Shown in pieces: positions 52,706 to 60,926 of a stretch of DNA of 64,000 nt (the first letter of the stretch is position 1; each line of letters begins with the position of its first letter). This DNA is from RHKX01 sp963823565 (GTDB lineage Bacteria; Actinomycetota; Thermoleophilia; Solirubrobacterales; 70-9), in the NCBI GenBank assembly GCA_963823565.1, contig CAWGLR010000001.1, positions 310,001-374,000 on the forward strand, in the 5' to 3' direction. The position numbers and the translations under genes are program-made. The notes beneath the pieces were generated by a model. That model made no database searches. It had not been told where the DNA came from and worked only from the letters and a program-made list of their open reading frames with translations.

Positions 52706-53419
52706 TTGAGTGTGACGTCGACCACACAGAGCGTCCACGACGAGCGGCTCGCTGCGATCGAGTCCGAGCTGCGCACACACGAACACCGCCGCGTGCCCCG
52801 CGAGCTGCGCCGCCGCCACCTGCTCGAGCTCGCCACCGCCCTGTTCACCGAGCGCGGCTTCGAGGCCGCCTCGATGGACGAGCTCGCCGAGCGCGCCGGC
52901 GTCTCCAAGCCGGTCATCTACGACCAGTTCGGCTCCAAGGAGGGCCTGCTCGCCGAGGTAGTCGACACGCTCGGGATCGAGCTCAACCACGCCGTCATCC
53001 TCGCCGTTCAGGGGCGGACCGACGCCCGCGAGCTGCTCGAGTCGGGCAGCCTCGCCTTCTACCGGTACGTCGGCGAGCGGCGCGGGACCTGGGCGATGAT
53101 CTTCGGCGCGATCCGCGGCAGCGGCGCCTCCCCGGGCGTCGCCCAGGCAAAGCTCAGCGAGATCCGGGCGCGCCAGGACAGCCTCGTCGGCAACGTCATC
53201 GTCGCCGCCGCCCGCGCCCAGGGAACCGATCCCGACCCGCTCGAGATCAGCGCGATCACCCGCGGGCTCAACGGAATCTACGAGGGGCTCGTCGAGTGGT
53301 GGGAGAGCCGCCCCGAGGTGACCCCAGAGCAGCTCACGGCCTGGACCGTCGGGCTCGTGCTTCCGGGACTGAACTCGCTGACGGCGGCGTCCGGCACGAG
53401 GCTCGAGCCCGCCGACTGA
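52706..53419 (+). CDS. TetR-family transcriptional regulator
   Basis: A 237-residue TetR protein with a long polar N-terminus and the helix-turn-helix near residues 35-80 (ELATALFTERGFEAASMDEL, then AGVSKPVIYDQFGSKEGLL). The C-terminal domain resembles TetR regulators of lipid/steroid-type oxidation genes in actinobacteria. Start is TTG 52706 or GTG 52712; both leave almost no leader after the palindromes. Probably controls the divergent Baeyer-Villiger gene. Confidence 0.85.
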   Translation: MSVTSTTQSVHDERLAAIESELRTHEHRRVPRELRRRHLLELATALFTERGFEAASMDELAERAGVSKPVIYDQFGSKEGLLAEVVDTLGIELNHAVILAVQGRTDARELLESGSLAFYRYVGERRGTWAMIFGAIRGSGASPGVAQAKLSEIRARQDSLVGNVIVAAARAQGTDPDPLEISAITRGLNGIYEGLVEWWESRPEVTPEQLTAWTVGLVLPGLNSLTAASGTRLEPAD

Positions 53420-53485
53420 CCGCCCGGCGCGGCGATGCGCGAGGCTTAGTCACCGGAGCGAGCAACGAGAGCGAGGAGGAGTGGA

Positions 53486-53914
53486 ATGGCAGCGACCAGT
53501 CACGTCAGGTGGAGCGGCGACCTCGAGGGCGGCGAGGGGAAGTTCGAGACCGGCAGCGGCGCCGTCTCCGGCACCTACAGCGCCGCGACGAGGTTCGGCG
53601 ACGAGCCCGGCACCAACCCCGAGGAGCTGATCGCCGCCTCCCACGCGTCCTGCTTCTCGATGGCGCTGACGCTGGTCATCGGCACCGCCGGCCACACCCC
53701 CCGCAGCGTCGAGACCGACGCGAAGGTCTACATCCGCCGTGAGGGCGAGGGCTTCGCGATCCACCGGATCGACCTGGCGACGGTCGTCGACGCCGAGGGG
53801 CTCGACGACGAGGAGCTTCAGCGGCTCGCCGGCGCGGCGAAGGAGGGCTGCCCGGTCTCGAAGGCGCTGGCCGGGGTCCCGGAGATCAACCTCGAGGCGA
53901 AGCTCGCGGGCTGA
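53486..53914 (+). CDS. OsmC family peroxiredoxin
   Basis: A 142-residue OsmC protein. The two redox cysteines are in ASHASCFSMALTL and KEGCPVSKAL, and TNPEELIAASHASC is the family hallmark. OsmC reduces organic hydroperoxides in the cytoplasm. GAGGAG lies 8 nt before the ATG. The thioesterase gene starts immediately after its stop, suggesting co-transcription. Confidence 0.9.
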   Translation: MAATSHVRWSGDLEGGEGKFETGSGAVSGTYSAATRFGDEPGTNPEELIAASHASCFSMALTLVIGTAGHTPRSVETDAKVYIRREGEGFAIHRIDLATVVDAEGLDDEELQRLAGAAKEGCPVSKALAGVPEINLEAKLAG

Positions 53915-53915
53915 G

Positions 53916-54393
53916 TTGAGCGCCGGGGAGCCGAACTCGCTGCCGACGGGGCGCGGGGACTACCCGCACTTCGAGACGATCCCGACCCGCTGGAACGACA
54001 ACGACGTCTACGGGCACGTCAACAACGTCGAGTTCTACGCGTTCTTCGACACCGTGATCAACCGCTGGCTGATCACCGAGGGCGGGCTCGACATCCACGG
54101 CGGCGACGTGATCGGCGTCTGCGCGGAGTCCCACTGCACCTATCGCGACGGCTTCAGCTTCCCCGACGACGTCGAGGCCGGCCTGCGGGTCGGCAAGCTC
54201 GGCACGCAGCAGCGTCCGCTACGAGATCGGCCTGTTCGCGACGGGGGCCGGCGAGCCCGCGGCGACCGGCTGGTTCGTCCACGTCTTCGTCGACGCCGAG
54301 ACGCGCCGGCCCGCGGCGATGCCCGAGCAGCTGCGGGCGAGCCTCGAGCGGCTCGCCGTCGCAGCCGGCACCGAGACCGGAGGACCCTCGTGA
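53916..54393 (+). pseudogene. Acyl-CoA thioesterase (hotdog/4HBT), single-base frameshift
   Basis: The hotdog motif TRWNDNDVYGHVNNVEFYAF is clear, with the Asp/Asn-rich active loop. The frame changes near 54210: removing one base converts the reading to TSSVRYEIGLFATGAGEPAA and leads to the TGA overlapping the next gene's GTG. The repaired length is about 158 residues, normal for the family. Likely intact in the organism. Cleaves acyl-CoA to free acid. Confidence 0.75.
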
Positions 54394-55517
54394 AGGTGCG
54401 GACCGCGCTGCTGCGGGAGATGGGCGCCGAGCGGCCCTACGCGGAGACGCGACCGCTCGAGATCGCCGAGATCGAGCTCGACCCGCCCGGGCCCGGCGAG
54501 CTGCTGATCAAGGTCGGCGCCGCCGGCCTCTGCCACTCCGACCTCTCGGTGATCGACGGCTCGCGGCCGCGGGTGATGCCGATGGCGCTCGGCCACGAGG
54601 CCGCGGGCGAGGTCGTCGAGGCCGGCGAGGGCGTGAGCGACTTCGCCGTCGGCGACCACGTCGTCCTCGCCTTCGTCCCCGCCTGCGGGAAGTGCGGTCC
54701 CTGCCGCGCCGGGCGGGCGGCGCTGTGCGAGCCGGGAGCGGCCGCGAACGCCGCCGGGACCCTGCTGAGCGGGGAGCGGCGGATCCACCATCCCGACTTC
54801 GACGAGCTCAACCACCACCTCGGCGTCTCCGCGTTCAGCGACCACATCGTCGTCTCCGACCGCTCGGCGACGAAGGTCGATCCCGAGCTCCCCTTCGAGC
54901 TCGCGGCGCTGTTCGGCTGCGCGGTGCTGACCGGCGTCGGCGCCGCGGTGAACGCCGCCGAGATCGCGCCGGGATCCTCGGTCGCGGTCTTCGGGCTCGG
55001 CGGCGTCGGGCTCTCGGCGCTGCTCGGCGCCGTCCTTCAGGAGGCCGGGCAGCTCGTCGCGATCGACGTCGTCGAGGAGAAGCTCGAGCTCGCGAAGGAG
55101 CTCGGCGCCACCGACGTCGTCAGGGCGGGGCCGGACACCGTGAAGGAGGTCGTCGCGGTCACCGGCGGCGGCGCCGAGCACACGATCGAGACGGTCGGCA
55201 GCGCGGAGGTGCTCGCCGACGCCTACGCGGCGACCAGGCGCGGCGGGACGACGACGACCGTCGGCCTCCCCGACCCCTCCCAGATGCTGACCATCTCAGC
55301 GGTCAGCCTCGTCGCCGAGGAGCGGACGCTGCGCGGCTCCTACCTCGGCTCGAGCGAGCCGCGGCGCGACCTGCCGAAGTTCATCGACCTGCACCGGCGG
55401 GGGAAGCTGCCGGTCGAGCGGCTGCTCACCCACCGGCTGACGCTCGACGAGGTCAACGAGGGCTTCGACCGGCTCGCGAGCGGCGAGGCCGTCCGTCAGG
55501 CGATCGTCTTCGGCTAG
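54390..55517 (+). CDS. Zinc-dependent alcohol dehydrogenase
   Basis: A 375-residue medium-chain dehydrogenase. Catalytic zinc ligands: Cys in GLCHSD and His in ALGHEAAG; the structural zinc site is CGKCGPCRAGRAALC with all four Cys. The NAD-binding loop is VFGLGGVGLSAL. The GTG overlaps the thioesterase stop (GTGA). Together with OsmC and thioesterase it forms a short operon. It ends convergent with the amine oxidase, sharing CTAG. Substrate unknown. Confidence 0.9.
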   Translation: MKVRTALLREMGAERPYAETRPLEIAEIELDPPGPGELLIKVGAAGLCHSDLSVIDGSRPRVMPMALGHEAAGEVVEAGEGVSDFAVGDHVVLAFVPACGKCGPCRAGRAALCEPGAAANAAGTLLSGERRIHHPDFDELNHHLGVSAFSDHIVVSDRSATKVDPELPFELAALFGCAVLTGVGAAVNAAEIAPGSSVAVFGLGGVGLSALLGAVLQEAGQLVAIDVVEEKLELAKELGATDVVRAGPDTVKEVVAVTGGGAEHTIETVGSAEVLADAYAATRRGGTTTTVGLPDPSQMLTISAVSLVAEERTLRGSYLGSSEPRRDLPKFIDLHRRGKLPVERLLTHRLTLDEVNEGFDRLASGEAVRQAIVFG

Positions 55518-57031
55518 GCCGCCGCGCGGAGCGGCCGGCGGCCGGTGAGCGCGGAGTGCACCTCGGCGGCGGCGCGCTGGCCGCTCTCGACGGCCCCTTC
55601 GAGGAAGCCCTGGTACCGCGTCGCGGTGTGCTCGCCGGCGAAGTGGATGCCGCGCTCGGGCCGGCCGGCGAACCCGTAGAACCGCGTGTACTGGCCGGGG
55701 AGGAAGGCAGCGTAGGAGCCGCGGACGTAGCGGTCGCCCCGCCAGCGGTCCACCCAGACGTCGCCGATGCGCGCGGCGGTCATCCCGCCGAGCCCCGCCC
55801 GCGAGTAGAGCCCCAGCGCGTACTTCGCGAGCGGCGGCGTGGCGATGCCGTGGGCCCCGTCGAGCCCGGAGAAGCGCAGGTCCGAGGAGCCGGAGCGCCC
55901 GCCGAAGTAGGTGGTCATCAGGCCCTCGGGGCCGGGCTGGGCGAGCGAGCTCTCCCAGCTCAGGAACCGCGGGCGGTCGGCGAGCAGGTAGCCGTTCCAG
56001 CCGCCGAAATCCTGCGGGCGGCCGCTCGCCTGCCAGATCACCTTCGCGTTGGTCCCCATGCCGAGCCGCTCGATGCATCGGCGCTTCCGCCGGCTGAGGC
56101 CGGCCCGCGAGAGATCGACCTCGCGCAGCAGCGTGAACGGCAGCGCGAGGACGACGCGGTCGAAGCGCGCGCCGACGTCGCCGGCGTGCAGCACGAAGCC
56201 GTGCCCGCTGCGCTCGAGCGCCTCGAGCGGCGCGCCCATCCGGATCGTCCCGGCGGGAAGCGACTCGGCGAGCCCGGCGACGATCTGGTCGTTGCCGCCG
56301 GCGACGTGGAAGCGCTCGTCTGCCGTGGCCGGCGCCTCGACGTACTGGTAGAGCAGGTTGAGCGCGCTCAGGCGCTCGGGGTCGAGGCCGAACTCGGAGG
56401 CCATCTCGGCGCCGACGAAGCGGCCGAGGAGCGAGCGGCTGCCGCCGTCGACGTTGTCGTCGAGCCACTGCGCGACCGTCATCTCGTCCATCCGTCGCGC
56501 CGCCGCCGAGGGGTTGCGCCAGCCGTAGTCGCCGACCCGCCTGGCTGCCCGTTCGAGCTCCGCCACCATCGCCTCACGCGGGTCCCGCAGCGCCTCGAAG
56601 CGCCGCAGCCCGCGCCGCAGCCAGAGCCGCGCCGAGCCCGGGATCGGCTTCGCGTAGAGGTCCTCGAGCCGCAACCCGAAGCGCTTGGCGAGCGCTCGCA
56701 TCCGCCGGTGCCCGGTGTCGATGAACTCGCCGCCGTGCTCGGCGATCTGGCCGCCGGCCCAGCCGCGCGAGCTCCAGCAGCGGCCGCCGATCCGGTCCGG
56801 GTTCGCCTCGAAGACGACGACGTCGGCCCCGCCGAGGCGATGGAGCCGGTCGGCGCACGCGAGCCCGGCGAGCCCGGCTCCGACGATCGCGACTCGCGGC
56901 CGGCCGCGATCCCACGAGTGGGCCGTCGCGGGCGCCGCCCAGCCGGCCGCCGGCGTGACCGCGGCCGCCGCGCCGAGCATCGCGCTGCGGCGCAAGAGCT
57001 CGCGGCGACTCATCCCCCCGGACGCGCTCAT
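55514..57031 (-). CDS. Exported flavin monoamine oxidase family protein (Tat signal)
   Basis: A 505-residue protein with a twin-arginine leader SRRELLRRSAMLGAAAA (residues 8-24), indicating folded export. The FAD motif is VAIVGAGLAGLACADRLHRL with FEANPDRIGGRCWSS next, and IHFAGEHTATRYQGFLEGAV closes the site. It differs from the cytoplasmic copy at 14410, so it would oxidise amines outside the membrane. ATG 57031 overlaps the cupin stop (ATGA); an internal ATG at 57013 is possible. Confidence 0.85.
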   Translation of the reverse strand: MSASGGMSRRELLRRSAMLGAAAAVTPAAGWAAPATAHSWDRGRPRVAIVGAGLAGLACADRLHRLGGADVVVFEANPDRIGGRCWSSRGWAGGQIAEHGGEFIDTGHRRMRALAKRFGLRLEDLYAKPIPGSARLWLRRGLRRFEALRDPREAMVAELERAARRVGDYGWRNPSAAARRMDEMTVAQWLDDNVDGGSRSLLGRFVGAEMASEFGLDPERLSALNLLYQYVEAPATADERFHVAGGNDQIVAGLAESLPAGTIRMGAPLEALERSGHGFVLHAGDVGARFDRVVLALPFTLLREVDLSRAGLSRRKRRCIERLGMGTNAKVIWQASGRPQDFGGWNGYLLADRPRFLSWESSLAQPGPEGLMTTYFGGRSGSSDLRFSGLDGAHGIATPPLAKYALGLYSRAGLGGMTAARIGDVWVDRWRGDRYVRGSYAAFLPGQYTRFYGFAGRPERGIHFAGEHTATRYQGFLEGAVESGQRAAAEVHSALTGRRPLRAAA

Positions 57032-57537
57032 CGGCCGGCGCCGGGAGGCTCGTCCGGGATCGAGGGCGGTGCGCCCTTCGGGAACAGGGTCGAGAGGTAG
57101 ATGACCACGGGGACGTCGCCGCGGTTGGCGGCATGGTGGACGGCCGTGGGCTGCTCGACCAGCCACTGACCCGGCTTGATCCGCGCGGTCGAGCCCGCGT
57201 CGATCCTCCGGACCAGCTTCGGGTGGTCGTCGGCGGGTCCCTTCTGGACCTTGACGCCGCCGCTCTCCACCGAGTAGGTGAGCGTGCCCTTGTCGATGTA
57301 GGAGATCTGGGTGCCGGGGTGATGGTGGGACGCGATCGTGGCGCCGGGCCGGATCACGACGCGGGACAGCCCGAGGGTCCGCCCCTTTCCACCCGTCGGG
57401 TTGGTCTTCTGCGCGAGCGCCTCGCGGACGACCGGCGCGGCGGCGCGCTCGGAGGAGCCCACCGCCCAGCCGATCGCGGCGCCGCAGGCGAGGAGGAGGA
57501 GCGCAGCGGCGGCGATCAGGAACGGGCGGCGCAGCAC
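57028..57537 (-). CDS. Membrane-anchored cupin domain protein
   Basis: A 169-residue protein with an N-terminal signal/anchor helix (PFLIAAAALLLLACGAAIG) and one cupin domain: SHHHPGTQISYIDKGTLTY gives the metal-binding His cluster and HHAANRGDVPVVIY the second motif. GTG 57537 is chosen because the longer frame runs back into a palindromic repeat. Coupled to the exported amine oxidase, so both probably act outside the membrane. Confidence 0.75.
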   Translation of the reverse strand: MLRRPFLIAAAALLLLACGAAIGWAVGSSERAAAPVVREALAQKTNPTGGKGRTLGLSRVVIRPGATIASHHHPGTQISYIDKGTLTYSVESGGVKVQKGPADDHPKLVRRIDAGSTARIKPGQWLVEQPTAVHHAANRGDVPVVIYLSTLFPKGAPPSIPDEPPGAGR

Positions 57538-57592
57538 TCGGCAATCGTAGGCGCCTCGGGACCCCGGAGGGGCCGGTCCGCGGCCGCGCCTT

Positions 57593-57643
57593 CCGTGAAC
57601 TCGCACTTTGACGCGCTATCCGCGTCAAAGTGCGCACTCACGG
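57593..57643. repeat. 51-bp palindrome resembling the dispersed element
   Basis: CCGTGA...TCACGG ends enclose arms CGCACTTTGACGCG and CGCGTCAAAGTGCG around CTATC. Overall size and GTGA/TCAC ends match the copies at 8930 and 48237, but the arm sequence differs, so it is either a second family or a diverged member. Confidence 0.6.
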
Positions 57644-57662
57644 TCGCGCGCCGCGGTTCGCC

Positions 57663-57691
57663 TTGAAAGTAGTTGCAGGATCAACTACTCT
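57663..57691 (+). promoter_or_regulatory. Leaderless promoter with embedded operator, VOC gene
   Basis: TTGAAA (57663-57668), 17 bp, TACTCT (57686-57691), with the ATG 7 bp after the -10. AGTAGTTG-N6-CAACTACT (57668-57689) is a perfect 8-bp inverted repeat filling the spacer, typical of MarR-type repression. No MarR gene is adjacent; the copy at 46904 has a different palindrome. Confidence 0.65.
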
Positions 57692-57698
57692 GGGCGAC

Positions 57699-58574
57699 AT
57701 GGAAGCGAGCAGCACCGAGACCAAGGGCGCACCCGTCCTCCCCGCCGACCTGATGCTCGGCCCGGTGCACCTGCGGGTGAGCGACCTCGACCGCTCCGTC
57801 GGCTTCTACGAGTCGGCGATCGGCCTGCAGCTGATCGAGCGCGAGGGCGACGTCGCCCGCCTCGGCGCCGGCGCCGGCGAGCTCCTGGTCCTGCACGAGC
57901 GCCTGGACGCGCGACGCGCGGGCCGTCACGCCGGGCTCTACCACTTCGCGCTGCTCCATCCGACCCGGCAGGAGCTGGCGCGGGCGCTGCGCCGCCTGAT
58001 CGCGACGCGGACGCCGATCGACGGCGCCTCCGACCACGGGATCTCCTGGGCGATCTACCTGCCCGACCCTGACGGCAACGGCATCGAGCTCGCCGCCGAC
58101 CAGCCGCGCGAGAACTGGGGCAACCTCCGCGACCCGCGGACGATCGGCCCGCGACCCCTCGACATCGAGGGGCTGCTCGCGACGGTGCCCGCCGACGAGG
58201 CGCCCGCCGCCGCCGATCGCGACCTTCAGGTCGGCCATCTCCATCTCCACGTCGGCGACATCGACGAGGCGCTCGCGTTCTACCGCGACCTCGTCGGCTT
58301 CGAGGTGCAGACGCTGTTGACCGGCGCCGCGTTCGTCTCCGCCGGCGGCTACCACCACCACCTCGGCCTGAACACCTGGCGCGGCGAGGGCATCCCCGCC
58401 GTACCCGAGGACGTCGTCGGGCTCGAGCTCTGGACCGTCCGGATCGGCCCCGACGCCGGCGCCGCGGCGCGCGCCCGCCTCGAGGCGGGCGGGATCGCAC
58501 TCGAGGAGGACGGCGACGCGTTCACCGCCGCCGATCCCTGGGGGATGCGGCTGCGCTTCGAGCCCGCCGCCTAA
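57699..58574 (+). CDS. Two-domain VOC family protein (extradiol dioxygenase/CatE-like)
   Basis: A 291-residue protein with two vicinal-oxygen-chelate modules: LMLGPVHLRVSDLDRSVGFY (residues 18-37) and LQVGHLHLHVGDIDEALAFY in the second half. Metal ligands appear as His in VHLRV, His in HFALLHP and Glu in GNGIELA. It resembles CatE/MhqO-type hydroquinone or catechol-2,3-dioxygenases that detoxify quinones. The ATG at 57699 is fixed by the leaderless promoter. Convergent with recQ (sharing CTA). Confidence 0.83.
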   Translation: MEASSTETKGAPVLPADLMLGPVHLRVSDLDRSVGFYESAIGLQLIEREGDVARLGAGAGELLVLHERLDARRAGRHAGLYHFALLHPTRQELARALRRLIATRTPIDGASDHGISWAIYLPDPDGNGIELAADQPRENWGNLRDPRTIGPRPLDIEGLLATVPADEAPAAADRDLQVGHLHLHVGDIDEALAFYRDLVGFEVQTLLTGAAFVSAGGYHHHLGLNTWRGEGIPAVPEDVVGLELWTVRIGPDAGAAARARLEAGGIALEEDGDAFTAADPWGMRLRFEPAA

Positions 58575-60235
58575 CCCGGGCTCGCCGGCCGCAACAGGTC
58601 GCCGGCGGCGACGAGCTCGAGGTCCAGCGTCCTGTAGCCGACGGTCTCGAAGAGGACGACGACGCGGCCCTCGTCGTAGCGCTGGACGTCCCCCGCGCCC
58701 CACTCGGGGTGCTCGACCCGGGAGCCGACCGCGAACGGCTCCGCCCCCGCCGCCTCCTCCGGGCCGGGGACCCCGTGGCCCGCGTCGCAGTTGTCGCAGT
58801 TCCCGCAGGGGGCGTCGTAGGCCTCGCCGAAGTAGGAGAGCAGGAACTCGCGCCGGCAGTGGCGGTGCTCGGCGTAGGCCCGCATCATCTCCACCCGGGA
58901 GCGCGAGAACGCCACCCGGTCCTCCGACGCCCGCGCGGCCTCGGCGACCGCGTCGGTCGGCCGCGGCCCGCCGGCGGCGCGCGTCACCCTCCCCGATCCG
59001 GAGACCGCGACCGCGCCGAGGTCCTCGAGCCGGTTGATCGCGCTCATCAGCTTCGTCCGGCTCAGCTCGGTCTCGGCGAGCAGCTCGACCGGGTCCACGG
59101 GCGTGCGGCGCCGCTCGATCGCCGCGGCCACGGCCTCGATCTCGTCCGCGTCGACGGACCCGCCGGCGGCGAAGAAGCGGCGCACGCCCTGGTCCTCGGG
59201 CCGGAAGAACAGCAGCGCCTGCGCCGGCTCCCCGTCGCGGCCGGCGCGGCCGATCTCCTGGTAGTAGGAGTCGATCGACTCCGAGATCTCGGCGTGGTGG
59301 ACGAAGCGGACGTTCGGCTTGTCGATCCCCATGCCGAACGCGATCGTCGCGACGATCACCTCGACCTCGTCGGCGTCGAAGCGCTCGTGGAGCTCGTCGC
59401 GCTCGCGCTTGGAGAGGCCGGCGTGGTAGTGCTCCGCCGTCATCCCGCGCCCGCCCAGCTCGGCGGCCAGCTCCTCGGCGTGGCGCCGCGTGGCGACGTA
59501 GACGATCCCCGGCTTGGCCGCGCTCGTGACCGCCTCGGCGATCGCGTGCCGCTTGTCGGCGTCGCGCGCGAACCGGCGGACGGCGAGGTGGATGTTCGGG
59601 CGGTCGAACCCGCGGACGATCACGTCGGGGTCCTCCATGCCGAGCCGCTCGACGATCTCGCGCCGCACCGGCGGCGAGGCGGTGGCGGTCAGCGCCAGCA
59701 GCGTCGGGTCGCCGAGGTCCCGCGCGAAGGCGCCGAGGCGCAGGTACTCCGGCCGGAAGTCGTGTCCCCACTCGGAGATGCAATGGGCCTCGTCGACGAC
59801 CAGCAGCGACGGCCGCGCCGCGGCGAGGCGCGCGCGGACGTCTTCCTTGGCGAGCTGCTCGGGCGCCAGCAGGACGAACTCGCGCTCGCCCTCGGCCGTC
59901 TCCTCGAGGACCTCCTCGAACTCGCCCGCGGGAACGTCGGAGCTGAGCTGCGCCGCCTCGCCCGGGAGCCGCTCCTCGATCGCCTCGATCTGGTCGCGCT
60001 GAAGGGCCAGCAGCGGCGAGACGACGATCGTCGGTTCGTCGATCAGCAGCGCCGCGAGCTCGTAGATCGCCGTCTTGCCGTAGCCGGTCGACATCACCGC
60101 GAGCACGTCGCGCCCGTCGAGCAGCGCGGCGACGGCCTCCCCCTGGCCCGGGCGGAGCCGCTCGATCCCGAGGCTCTCGCGGGCGACCGCGGCGATCCGC
60201 TCGGCGACGCTCACCGGCGGCTCGGCTCCCCGCAC
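58571..60235 (-). CDS. recQ: RecQ family ATP-dependent DNA helicase
   Basis: A 554-residue SF2 helicase. Walker A-type STGYGKT (K54), DEAH box in VVDEAHCISEWGHDFRPEYL, motif VI QEIGRAGRDGEP, and the zinc-binding CRREFLLSYFGE...CGNCDNC segment. No HRDC domain; the last 50 residues (VGSRVEHPEWGAGDVQRYDE) resemble the DUF3553-type module at the end of UvrD/PcrA proteins. It unwinds DNA in repair. GTG 60235 or GTG 60214 are both possible starts. Confidence 0.9.
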   Translation of the reverse strand: MRGAEPPVSVAERIAAVARESLGIERLRPGQGEAVAALLDGRDVLAVMSTGYGKTAIYELAALLIDEPTIVVSPLLALQRDQIEAIEERLPGEAAQLSSDVPAGEFEEVLEETAEGEREFVLLAPEQLAKEDVRARLAAARPSLLVVDEAHCISEWGHDFRPEYLRLGAFARDLGDPTLLALTATASPPVRREIVERLGMEDPDVIVRGFDRPNIHLAVRRFARDADKRHAIAEAVTSAAKPGIVYVATRRHAEELAAELGGRGMTAEHYHAGLSKRERDELHERFDADEVEVIVATIAFGMGIDKPNVRFVHHAEISESIDSYYQEIGRAGRDGEPAQALLFFRPEDQGVRRFFAAGGSVDADEIEAVAAAIERRRTPVDPVELLAETELSRTKLMSAINRLEDLGAVAVSGSGRVTRAAGGPRPTDAVAEAARASEDRVAFSRSRVEMMRAYAEHRHCRREFLLSYFGEAYDAPCGNCDNCDAGHGVPGPEEAAGAEPFAVGSRVEHPEWGAGDVQRYDEGRVVVLFETVGYRTLDLELVAAGDLLRPASPG

Positions 60236-60270
60236 TGGCGCGGCCGAACCCCGTGGGTTACATCCAGGTC

Positions 60271-60926
60271 ATGCGACGCGGGGCGTTGCGCAGGGCCACC
60301 ATCGCCGTCGCCGCGGCGGCGCAGGCGGCCGCCTGCGGGGCGGCGAGCGCGTCCGCCGCCCAGTACGGCGCCCAGTGGACGCTTCCCGAGGCGATCGCCG
60401 CTCAGGGCGCGAACCCGGGTGGATCGCCCCCCGGCGCAAACGAATTCGGCTGCAAGCCGACGAAGGCGCATCCCGAGCCGGTCGTCCTCGTCCACGGCCT
60501 GCTCGCCAACCAGGCCGTCAACTGGAACGTGACGACGATGCAGAAGAGCGCCCGCGAGCTGAAGCGGCTCATCGGCCGCGTGAAGCGGCGCACCGGCGCC
60601 GCGAAGGTGGACATCGTCGATCACTCCGAGGGCAGCATCATGCCTTCCTGGTGCGTCCGTTTCCTCGGCGGCGGCAACGTCGTCGACGACTACGTCGGCG
60701 CGCCTGCGCCCAGGACCAGGTCGAGCACGCCGGCGTGATGCTCGACCCGGTGACCGCGGGCTTCGTCTGGCGGGCGCTCGACCCGAAGCGGGCGCCGGAG
60801 CCGCCGTGCGTGCCGGTCACCCCGGCGGGGCCGATCGGCCACACGGGCGACCGGGCGCCTCTCAGGCGAACCGCTGGACGAACCCGAGCACCGCGACGCG
60901 GCCGGGGCACGACCGAAGCGGGCTAG
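60271..60926 (+). pseudogene. Secreted triacylglycerol lipase remnant, deleted and frameshifted
   Basis: A signal peptide (residues 1-30, ending SASA) is followed by EPVVLVHGLLANQAVNWN and IVDHSEGSIMPSWCVRFLGG, with the HSEGS nucleophile elbow of actinobacterial LipA-type lipases. After DDYVG the frame changes and resumes as CAQDQVEHAGVMLDPVTAGF, the C-terminal segment with the catalytic His. The stretch between, normally about 100 residues with the catalytic Asp, is missing. A true internal deletion fits better than one indel. Confidence 0.6.
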
